11,564 bases of DNA from an uncultured bacterium. GTDB lineage: Bacteria > Patescibacteriota > Minisyncoccia > Phycocordibacterales > CAIJYI01. How positions within the stretch are numbered: the first letter of the stretch is position 1; every line of letters starts with the position of its first letter. Below the pieces are notes generated by a model that worked only from the letters and a program-made list of their open reading frames with translations, had not been told where the DNA came from and made no database searches. The DNA is taken from assembly GCA_937871115.1 (NCBI GenBank), contig CALMXW010000078.1, positions 1 through 11,564 of the forward strand, given 5' to 3'. Positions 7,340 to 11,564 of the stretch are shown here, piece after piece. The translations under genes and the position numbers were made by a program.

Positions 7340-7369
7340 ATTGTAACACCCCCGTCTCCCACACTCCAA
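7340..7369 (-). promoter_or_regulatory. Predicted promoter of the peroxiredoxin-nrdA-nrdB unit
   Basis: On the minus strand a TACAAT -10 box (7340-7345) is preceded by TGT (extended -10), with TTGGAG (7364-7369) 18 bp upstream. The predicted start leaves a leader of about 40 nt before the ATG at 7295. The left end of the 141-bp repeat (7346) falls immediately next to the -10 box, so the spacer and -35 lie inside the repeat. Confidence 0.55.
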
Positions 7370-7486
7370 GAAAAAACTTTTTGATTCCCGAAAACCAAAA
7401 TCGCCCCAAAACAAAAACTAAAATGGGGCGGTGGTTTGACATCCGGTGCGCATATTTTAAAGTAAAGGAAACTGTGGATAACTTTT
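7346..7486. repeat. 141-bp direct repeat, left copy
   Basis: This copy matches 9776-9916 in the same orientation at 137 of 141 positions; the differences are at 7359, 7377, 7385 and 7433, all transitions. It contains a palindromic A/T tract (7371-7382), a hairpin with stem CGCCCCA/TGGGGCG (7402-7408, 7424-7430) and a 15-nt A-rich loop, a perfect TTGACA (7436-7441) with TAAAGT 16 bp on, and TGTGGATAA (7473-7481), the complement of the DnaA-box consensus TTATCCACA. It has no coding content and no obvious terminal inverted repeats. It fills most of the 357-bp gene-free stretch 7296-7652. Confidence 0.95.
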
Positions 7487-7513
7487 GTGGTATGTTTCGT
7501 GTGTGTGCAACCT

Positions 7514-7543
7514 ACGTACTTCTTACATGTACGATAAGTACGT
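7514..7543. repeat. Inverted repeat upstream of the YecM-like gene
   Basis: Perfect 8-bp arms ACGTACTT (7514-7521) and AAGTACGT (7536-7543) flank a 14-bp spacer that itself contains the palindrome TACATGTA (7524-7531). It lies 26 bp upstream of the -35 box of the next promoter. No T-run follows, so an operator-like protein-binding site is more likely than a terminator; this is inference. Confidence 0.55.
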
Positions 7544-7569
7544 GGAGTAAAGATATTTCGCCATTTTTA

Positions 7570-7598
7570 TTGACAAACTGTGGGTGGTTCTTTATAGT
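7570..7598 (+). promoter_or_regulatory. Strong predicted sigma-70 promoter of the YecM-like gene
   Basis: A perfect TTGACA (7570-7575) is followed after exactly 17 bp by TATAGT (7593-7598, five of six consensus positions). The expected start near 7605 gives a 48-nt leader to the ATG at 7653. Confidence 0.75.
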
Positions 7599-7652
7599 AA
7601 GCGCGGTGCACTGGAATTTGTCTTAAGTTTTCACAATCTATAAGGCCTTTGT

Positions 7653-8171
7653 ATGATTTGTTCATTTGAAGAATTTACTGAAAAGTCACTGCCGTATTTG
7701 AAATTATGCGAACAGTTCATTACTAAATATGGACTTGAGGGAGAAGTAGTTGTTGATCACATCTGTTTTAAGTGCGCATCGGCCTCTGAATACAACAAGA
7801 TGAGGATATTTTTGGAAGCTGATCCTCCGAGTTTGTACTTTTATCAGGTGTGCTTGGCCAAACGTCGAGTGGCTTATCTGAGGCTCCGCAAAGGTCTCCC
7901 CATAAAGAACGGTACCGTTAGTTTCATAGAGTTGGCTGACAAGAAACCACTAAAAGAAGACGCCTTAGGTTTTCATCATGCAGAACTCTATCCAGTGCGC
8001 TTTGGCTATCCGTGGTTGCTAGGGAGACTCCGTGATCAAGGTGTAAATTTGGTTCTCAAAGAACGGCCACACCACACCACTCATGATATTTTTTCAGAAA
8101 GCGGATTCATCATTCGCTTGACGGACAAGCCTCTTATCCAGAAGATTCTCCAAGAAGAAATGCCGCAGTAA
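7653..8171 (+). CDS. YecM-like / VOC (glyoxalase-fold) family protein, putative
   Basis: This 172-aa cytosolic protein resembles the YecM family, a branch of the vicinal-oxygen-chelate fold with a possible metal site and no established reaction. The resemblance rests on order and spacing of short motifs: VDHICFKC (34-41), VSFIELAD (89-96), GFHHAELYP (106-114) and a C-terminal strand FIIRLTDKPL (152-161). These correspond to the DHI, VEL, HxEI and C-terminal TDG-strand blocks that I recall in YecM. H36, E93, H108/H109 and E111 are candidate metal ligands. The match is by eye only and could be to another VOC subgroup. A weak Shine-Dalgarno (TAAGG, 7641-7645) precedes the ATG. It is the first gene inside the direct-repeat-bounded island, with its own promoter and terminator. 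Confidence 0.6.
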   Translation: MICSFEEFTEKSLPYLKLCEQFITKYGLEGEVVVDHICFKCASASEYNKMRIFLEADPPSLYFYQVCLAKRRVAYLRLRKGLPIKNGTVSFIELADKKPLKEDALGFHHAELYPVRFGYPWLLGRLRDQGVNLVLKERPHHTTHDIFSESGFIIRLTDKPLIQKILQEEMPQ

Positions 8172-8194
8172 AGCCACAGTAAATCAGTTGCTTG

Positions 8195-8228
8195 AAGGAC
8201 AAGGTTTGACACACTTTGTCCTTTTCTA
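8195..8228 (+). terminator. Intrinsic terminator after the YecM-like gene
   Basis: An 11-bp stem (AAGGACAAGGT, 8195-8205, with ACTTTGTCCTT, 8213-8223; one G-T wobble) closes a 7-nt loop, followed by a T-rich tail (TTTTCT). It is 24 bp after the stop at 8171. Its loop supplies most of the next gene's -35 box. Confidence 0.75.
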
Positions 8229-8235
8229 TTACTAT
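8206..8235 (+). promoter_or_regulatory. Promoter nested in the terminator, likely leaderless start for the CYTH gene
   Basis: TTGACA (8206-8211) lies in the loop of the preceding terminator hairpin. A TACTAT -10 box (8230-8235) follows after 18 bp. The expected transcription start, about 7 nt past the -10, coincides with the A of the ATG at 8243, and no Shine-Dalgarno exists upstream, so a leaderless mRNA is predicted. Confidence 0.5.
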
Positions 8236-8242
8236 ACAATGT

Positions 8243-8833
8243 ATGATTGAAATAGAAAAAAAATTTATTCTTACTGACACACAAGAAAAAGCTCTTGTCG
8301 AAGGAGCTGCATTTCTAGGTGAAAAGAAATTTACCGATGCTTACTATGACGACACTAATTTCTCTTTAACAAAAAAAGATATTTGGCTACGAAGTAGAGA
8401 CGGAAAGTTTGAACTAAAAATACCAATGAATGAATCCATTGAGAGGAGGATTTCAGACCAGTATAGAGAAGTAGAAGATGAAAAAGAGATAGTGAAATAT
8501 TTCAATACTGGATCAAATGAGGGACTTCCAAACTTCTTGCTACAAAATAATTATACGCCATTTTGTAGCATTACCACCACAAGAAAAAAGTATCAAAAAG
8601 ATGGTTTCGGAATAGATTTAGATAGTATGGACTTTGGTTATACTCTAGCTGAAATAGAATATATGACCGACGACGAGTCCGGGATACAAGAAGTAACACA
8701 TTCTATTATTAAATTTGCAGAGAAGCACAGCATTAATACCCACAGCATGGTACGAGGAAAGGTTGTTGAATATTTAAGGACCAACAATCCTGTACACTTT
8801 CAGGCTCTCATTGATGCGAAAGTAATAAAGTAG
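8243..8833 (+). CDS. CYTH domain protein (thiamine-triphosphatase-like)
   Basis: This 196-aa protein belongs to the CYTH/triphosphate tunnel metalloenzyme superfamily, which hydrolyses or uses triphosphates with divalent metal in a beta-barrel tunnel. The signature ExExK is at the N-terminus (E3, E5, K7 in MIEIEKKF). It is followed by AYYDD (33-37), WLRSRDG (48-54), FELK (56-59), TTRKKY (112-117), IDLD (124-127), AEIEY (136-140) and a C-terminal GKVVEYL (172-178) with the HFQALIDAKVI ending. This ending is typical of the thiamine-triphosphatase-like subgroup, so a single-domain soluble triphosphatase is likely; the actual substrate is not decidable. I chose ATG 8243, which starts at the family motif, over a non-homologous 9-residue extension. 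The gene is strikingly A+T-rich (18 of 60 bases G/C at 8341-8400) compared with the flanking housekeeping genes. Confidence 0.85.
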   Translation: MIEIEKKFILTDTQEKALVEGAAFLGEKKFTDAYYDDTNFSLTKKDIWLRSRDGKFELKIPMNESIERRISDQYREVEDEKEIVKYFNTGSNEGLPNFLLQNNYTPFCSITTTRKKYQKDGFGIDLDSMDFGYTLAEIEYMTDDESGIQEVTHSIIKFAEKHSINTHSMVRGKVVEYLRTNNPVHFQALIDAKVIK

Positions 8834-8838
8834 GTAAG

Positions 8839-9642
8839 CTAGGAAAATTGTAAACCCCATATAATGCGTTGCATTGCATGGGGTTTATCCGAACAAAAAA
8901 AATCCTGTCGATATATTTCATCTTCAAGTGCCCTGCAAACGGCATGCCGTAGCATAACATCAAGTGAGGAATTCGATCTTTCCAAAAGATATTTCCCCCA
9001 ATTGTGAACAAGTATTTTCAAGAGTCTTGTCGAAGGAACCATCTCGTTGGGCTCTTCGTCCCAAAGAGCTACTTCGCTGAATGCGATTCTCCCACCTCTT
9101 AGCTCAGGATTTTCCTCTAGAAACAATTGTATAATTTCACAAAGTCGCACCTGTATCCCGAGAATATCCTCAAGTGTAAAAATTTCTACAAAAGGATCAT
9201 CGAAGAAAATACGGACATAGTTATCCTTCAGTAAAGCCATGACCCGCCGTGCGGTTCTCATGTGCGAGCCTTCTTCCTTAAATATCTCATCATGAAACTG
9301 CGTGATGGTTCGCATTACTTTGAAATTCGACGCTCGGATTTCGTCAACGATAATTTCAGCAGATCGGGCCAGCCGAATCGGTATAACGTCCGCAAGTGAC
9401 TGTGGTGCGGTTTCACTCAGTGGATAATTTTTCCTTCCCCATTCCTCATAGATTCCGATAGGGACGGGAGAATGTATCTTGGAGTGTCGATCTAAAAACT
9501 TCACAAACGACATGAGAATACCATTGATGAGCCGGTTGGCAATTTGGGCGTCCTTGAGATTAGGAGCCAGGCCTAGTTTCGAAAAATAACTCGTCGACCT
9601 GTGCCCAAAAGGACAAGTCTCATTCAAGTCTTCAATTTTCAT
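8839..9642 (-). CDS. Hypothetical protein, 267 aa, no recognised family
   Basis: I do not recognise this protein. It is soluble-looking, with no signal peptide or membrane span. It appears mostly helical, mixing amphipathic stretches (about 32-52, 95-125, 158-178, 205-222, 226-246) with a Pro-rich segment (57-82). Four cysteines (10, 168, 236, 250) do not form a pair motif; the N-terminal NETCPFGH and the HNWGKYLLERSNSSLD stretch (213-228) look distinctive for searches. A perfect Shine-Dalgarno (AAGGAGGT, 9648-9655, five bases before the ATG at 9642) and a promoter further upstream show that it is expressed as its own unit. It converges on the CYTH gene with only 5 bp between stops, and its last codons contain a strong hairpin. 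It is the third gene of the repeat-bounded island. Confidence 0.8.
   Translation of the reverse strand: MKIEDLNETCPFGHRSTSYFSKLGLAPNLKDAQIANRLINGILMSFVKFLDRHSKIHSPVPIGIYEEWGRKNYPLSETAPQSLADVIPIRLARSAEIIVDEIRASNFKVMRTITQFHDEIFKEEGSHMRTARRVMALLKDNYVRIFFDDPFVEIFTLEDILGIQVRLCEIIQLFLEENPELRGGRIAFSEVALWDEEPNEMVPSTRLLKILVHNWGKYLLERSNSSLDVMLRHAVCRALEDEIYRQDFFCSDKPHAMQRIIWGLQFS
8851..8887. terminator. Terminator-like hairpin after the CYTH gene, inside the end of the 267-aa gene
   Basis: A 10-bp perfect outer stem TAAACCCCAT (8851-8860) / ATGGGGTTTA (8878-8887) continues through a 2x2 internal loop into AATGC/GCATT (8863-8867, 8871-8875). It lies 17 bp past the CYTH stop, with TTTA at the foot of the stem, and fully within the coding end of the opposing gene. 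Termination of the CYTH transcript is the simplest reading, although the T-tract is short. Confidence 0.55.
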
Positions 9643-9731
9643 TTTATACCTCCTTCATTAAGGACTGATTGTCGGGCAGTAACTTCTCTCCAACAAATGT
9701 TTCTCAAAGAGCGTTGTTCCAAGCCATGTGC

Positions 9732-9760
9732 ATAATGAATAAAAAGTGCTTGAATGTCAA
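9732..9760 (-). promoter_or_regulatory. Predicted promoter of the 267-aa gene
   Basis: On the minus strand a perfect TTGACA (9755-9760) is followed after 17 bp by CATTAT (9732-9737, four of six). The predicted start near 9725 gives a leader of about 80 nt that ends in the strong Shine-Dalgarno. Confidence 0.55.
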
Positions 9761-9775
9761 TGATACATGCCATCC

Positions 9776-9916
9776 ACACCCCCGTCTCTCACACTCCAAG
9801 AAAAAATTTTTTGACTCCCGAAAACCAAAATCGCCCCAAAACAAAAACTAAAATGGGGCGGTAGTTTGACATCCGGTGCGCATATTTTAAAGTAAAGGAA
9901 ACTGTGGATAACTTTT
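9776..9916. repeat. 141-bp direct repeat, right copy
   Basis: This is the same-orientation partner of 7346-7486, offset by 2430 bp, with 4 transitions. It retains the hairpin (9832-9838 / 9854-9860), the TTGACA (9866-9871) with TAAAGT (9888-9893) and the DnaA-box sequence TGTGGATAA (9903-9911). The A/T tract here is a perfect AAAAAATTTTTT palindrome. It begins 15 bp beyond the 267-aa gene's -35 box and ends 7 bp before the stop codon of the 121-aa gene, so its hairpin could terminate that gene on the minus strand. Confidence 0.95.
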
Positions 9917-9923
9917 ACCTTCC

Positions 9924-10289
9924 TTAAACTCGCGCATCTAAGTTTATCAACCTTTTATAGGCACTTTCTAGTGGTTTGTTTAACTCGAGAGGTATAATTT
10001 CGCAGTTAGAGCCACTTACACCATTACCTTGCGCCATAACAGTAGCTAAAGACAAGCTCTTTGTGATTATCCAAACAAAGTTATTACCACGCCCTTCTGT
10101 CATATCGCTATTTTTAAGAAGAGCGTATACCATACTTTCATCACCTTCGCTGCTTATGGGAGCCCCTTTTGTTGATCTCACTTCTTTCTTGATTTCTTCA
10201 GGAAGCTCGTCGAAGCTCTCGTACACAAAAAGTGGTTTGATCAATTCTTCATTTTGAGCTTCTTCTTGGAGTTGAGTTTCGATGTTCAT
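9924..10289 (-). CDS. Hypothetical protein, 121 aa, no recognised family
   Basis: I do not recognise this small soluble protein. It starts with an acidic Gln/Glu-rich helix (MNIETQLQEEAQNEEL), then LFVYESFDELPEEIKKEV (20-37), a Gly/Ser/Asp-rich loop and a C-terminal half with FVWIITKSLSLATVM (71-85) and IIPLELNKPLESAYKRLINLD. It has one cysteine (C96), no signal peptide and no convincing membrane span. Base composition is A+T-leaning (22 of 60 G/C at 10081-10140), like the island next to it. It is divergent from miaA, sharing a 47-bp A+T-rich intergenic region, and ends 7 bp from the right 141-bp repeat. No Shine-Dalgarno is evident before the ATG (10287-10289). Clean ORF, separate stop and position between defined elements support a real gene. 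Confidence 0.7.
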   Translation of the reverse strand: MNIETQLQEEAQNEELIKPLFVYESFDELPEEIKKEVRSTKGAPISSEGDESMVYALLKNSDMTEGRGNNFVWIITKSLSLATVMAQGNGVSGSNCEIIPLELNKPLESAYKRLINLDARV

Positions 10290-10319
10290 ATAAGTAATAT
10301 TTTTACTGATTGTTTACAA

Positions 10320-10325
10320 TATAAT
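10320..10325 (+). promoter_or_regulatory. -10 box of miaA
   Basis: A perfect TATAAT at 10320-10325 lies 11 bp before the miaA ATG, so the transcript would start only about 5 nt before the start codon (nearly leaderless); no Shine-Dalgarno is present. No good -35 is seen at the expected distance. On the opposite strand TTGGCA (10338-10343) with TATTGT (10316-10321, 16-bp spacing) could drive the divergent 121-aa gene. Confidence 0.5.
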
Positions 10326-10336
10326 ACTATATCCCT

Positions 10337-11299
10337 ATGCCAATAAACACCTCCCTCCCGAAACTTCTCGTCATTCTCGGCCCGACGGCTACGGGTAAGT
10401 CTGCTTTGGCTATACAAATGGCTCGGAAATATAACGGCGAAGTGGTTTCTGCCGACTCACGCCAAGTGTACTCGGGCCTCGACATCGGCACGGGCAAAGT
10501 CACCAAGCGTGAGATGCAGGGTGTGCCCCACCACCTCCTCGATGTCGCCAGTGCAAAACGGCAATTTTCCGTCGCGCAGTACAAAAAGCTCACCGAGAAA
10601 GCGATCGCGGATATTCTTTCGCGCGGAAAGCTTCCCATCCTTTGTGGCGGCACGGGCTGGTACATCGATGCCGTGGCGGAAAATATTCTCACCCCCGAAG
10701 TGCCGCCCAATCTCGCGCTTCGAAAAGAGCTCGCCGAGAAATCCCTCGTAGAACTTCTCGCCATGCTCAAAAAGCTCGATCCCGAGAGATCGGAGAGTGT
10801 AGAGCAGAAAAATCCGCGGCGCATCATTCGCGCGATAGAGATTGCACAAACCCTCGGCAAAGTCCCCGCTCTTTCACAAGGCGAAAAGAAATACGACGTG
10901 CAGTACATCGGCCTCGACCTTCCCGACACGAAGCTCAAGCAAAATATCCACGTGAGGCTCCTCGTCCGCATGAAGCGCGGCATGATCGCCGAAGCAAAAC
11001 GCCTCCACAGCGAAGGGCTTTCGTTGAAGCGAATGGAAGAGCTCGGGCTCGAGTACCGATACCTCGCGCTCTATCTGCAAAATAAAATCTCGAAAGAGAA
11101 AATGCTCGAAGAAATAGAAACCAAAAGCTGGCAATACGCCCGCCGCCAGCGCACGTGGTTTCAGAGGAATAAAAAGATAGAGTGGTCTACATCATCTCCG
11201 CGTCTCCGTCCTCGGCTTTCTTTTCATATTGAGCCGGGTGGCGGCCATCGTCGCACTCGCACTCCTCGAGCGGCTGTCCGTACTTTTCGCAAGAAGTAG
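10337..11299 (+). CDS. miaA: tRNA dimethylallyltransferase (MiaA), with an atypical C-terminal tail
   Basis: This 320-aa enzyme transfers a dimethylallyl group to N6 of adenosine 37 in tRNAs reading codons that begin with U, the first step of ms2i6A formation. Visible motifs: the P-loop GPTATGKS (15-22), SADSRQVY (38-45) with the conserved substrate-binding Asp-Ser-Arg-Gln, GTGK (51-54), CGGTGWYI (103-110), RRIIRAIEI (161-169), and the tRNA-binding end RRQRTWFQRNKKIEW (269-283). Homologues normally finish within a few residues of this last motif. Here 37 further residues follow, basic and Arg/Pro-rich with no resemblance to the family, and this stretch overlaps the antisense 58-aa Cys-rich gene by 113 bp. 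The tail may be a read-through of a lost stop. The start at ATG 10337 is near-leaderless. The substrate tRNA-Leu(CAA) type of adenosine-37 tRNA is encoded in this same window. Confidence 0.96.
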   Translation: MPINTSLPKLLVILGPTATGKSALAIQMARKYNGEVVSADSRQVYSGLDIGTGKVTKREMQGVPHHLLDVASAKRQFSVAQYKKLTEKAIADILSRGKLPILCGGTGWYIDAVAENILTPEVPPNLALRKELAEKSLVELLAMLKKLDPERSESVEQKNPRRIIRAIEIAQTLGKVPALSQGEKKYDVQYIGLDLPDTKLKQNIHVRLLVRMKRGMIAEAKRLHSEGLSLKRMEELGLEYRYLALYLQNKISKEKMLEEIETKSWQYARRQRTWFQRNKKIEWSTSSPRLRPRLSFHIEPGGGHRRTRTPRAAVRTFRKK

Positions 11300-11363
11300 A
11301 CTGGCACACTCCCGGATTTGGCGACTCCCCCATGCACCCGCCCGTACAAATATAATGCGTCAT
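11187..11363 (-). CDS. Small six-cysteine protein, 58 aa, probable metal-binding
   Basis: This frame runs from ATG (11361-11363) to TAG (11187-11189). The protein starts MTHYICTGGCMGESPNPGVC and has cysteines at 6, 10, 20, 25, 35 and 37 (CxxxC, C-x4-C, CxC), followed by a polar, charged tail ending AEDGDAEMM. The spacing, with PGVCQ and CEKYGQPLEEC, suggests a small zinc-ribbon or other metal-binding fold. I recall similar short Cys-rich proteins in Patescibacteria, without a known function. It lies 30 bp downstream of the pterin dehydratase gene on the same strand, so the two are probably co-transcribed. Its 3' half is antisense to the odd tail of MiaA, and the dense, regular cysteine pattern favours this strand as the one under protein-level selection. 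No Shine-Dalgarno is visible in the A+T-rich leader. Confidence 0.75.
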   Translation of the reverse strand: MTHYICTGGCMGESPNPGVCQSTSCEKYGQPLEECECDDGRHPAQYEKKAEDGDAEMM

Positions 11364-11393
11364 ACATTTATATAAAAATATTAATAATTTCTT

Positions 11394-11564
11394 TTAGAAT
11401 AAGCTCTCTTCTATTTTCGCTGCCAAAATAAAATCATTCTCCGAAAGTCCCCCAATAGCGTGCGTGGTGAGCGTTATGCCCACTCTTCCCCATCCAAGAG
11501 TGATATCGGGATGATGTCCCTCCTCTTCCGCGATTGCACCGACCTTATTGGTAAACGCGAGTGC
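11394..11564 (-). CDS. Pterin-4a-carbinolamine dehydratase, C-terminal part
   Basis: The gene is cut by the right edge of the window: 56 C-terminal residues are readable, ending at TAA (11394-11396). The sequence contains EEEGHHPDITLGW and VGITLTTHAIGGLSENDFI, the hallmark PCD/DCoH blocks. The paired histidines of GHHPD and the later His in TTHAIGGL form the catalytic triad that dehydrates 4a-hydroxytetrahydropterin. In bacteria the enzyme usually serves aromatic amino-acid hydroxylases, but homologues also occur without them. No hydroxylase is visible here, so the role in this organism is open. The N-terminal 40 or so residues and the start codon lie outside the window. The 58-aa Cys-rich gene follows by 30 bp. 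Confidence 0.93.
   Translation of the reverse strand, partial: ALAFTNKVGAIAEEEGHHPDITLGWGRVGITLTTHAIGGLSENDFILAAKIEESLF

Noticed and set aside
9669..9851. Plus-strand ORF of 60 aa overlapping the right repeat
   Set aside because: It covers the minus-strand promoter region and half of the repeat; no ribosome binding site and low-complexity Lys/Asn end.
7346..9916. CRISPR array or insertion sequence
   Set aside because: Only two copies 2.4 kb apart, no spacer periodicity, no transposase and no terminal inverted repeats.
7346..9916. Chromosomal replication origin
   Set aside because: Only one DnaA box per repeat, no box cluster, no dnaA/dnaN neighbours and no clear unwinding element.
10327..10983. 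Minus-strand ORF of 218 aa inside miaA
   Set aside because: Antisense shadow of MiaA, whose P-loop and tRNA-binding motifs are clear.

Overview
The window looks like a stretch of chromosome from a small-genome bacterium, most likely Candidate Phyla Radiation/Patescibacteria (Parcubacteria-like). This is inferred from compact gene packing, many starts without a Shine-Dalgarno, a very small Cys-rich protein of a type common in that group, and isolated housekeeping genes; no marker gene here settles it. All 14 coding ends use TAA (7) or TAG (7) and none uses TGA. Housekeeping genes are about half G+C, whereas 7.4-10.3 kb is visibly more A+T-rich.

Layout, left part: the 3' end of an S41 (C-terminal processing) protease (+) meets dnaJ (-) at a shared bidirectional terminator. 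Upstream of dnaJ is a 40-aa membrane microprotein gene (-, 1526-1648) with its own strong Shine-Dalgarno, structured leader and terminator. Then come tRNA-Leu(CAA) (+, 1815-1896), whose 3' end is duplicated 38 bp downstream, and a CDP-alcohol phosphatidyltransferase (+). That gene converges on a three-gene minus-strand unit read as 2-Cys peroxiredoxin, nrdA, nrdB. The unit pairs class I ribonucleotide reductase (two ATP cones on NrdA) with a peroxide-removing enzyme.

Middle: 7346-9916 is an accessory island bounded by two 141-bp direct repeats (4 mismatches, all transitions). Each repeat holds a GC-stem hairpin, a TTGACA promoter-like element and a perfect DnaA-box sequence. Inside are a YecM/VOC-like protein (+), a CYTH/thiamine-triphosphatase-like protein (+) with an apparently leaderless promoter embedded in the preceding terminator, and an unrecognised 267-aa protein (-). 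Just outside the right repeat is an unrecognised 121-aa protein (-), divergent from miaA.

Right part: miaA (+) (tRNA A37 prenylation) ends in an atypical basic tail that overlaps, tail to tail, a 58-aa six-cysteine protein (-, 11187-11363). That gene lies 30 bp downstream of a pterin-4a-carbinolamine dehydratase (-), which is cut by the window edge.

The most unusual items are the repeat-bounded island with DnaA boxes, the two small-protein genes, the duplicated tRNA 3' end, the three regular hairpins ahead of the 40-aa gene, and the absence of TGA stops.
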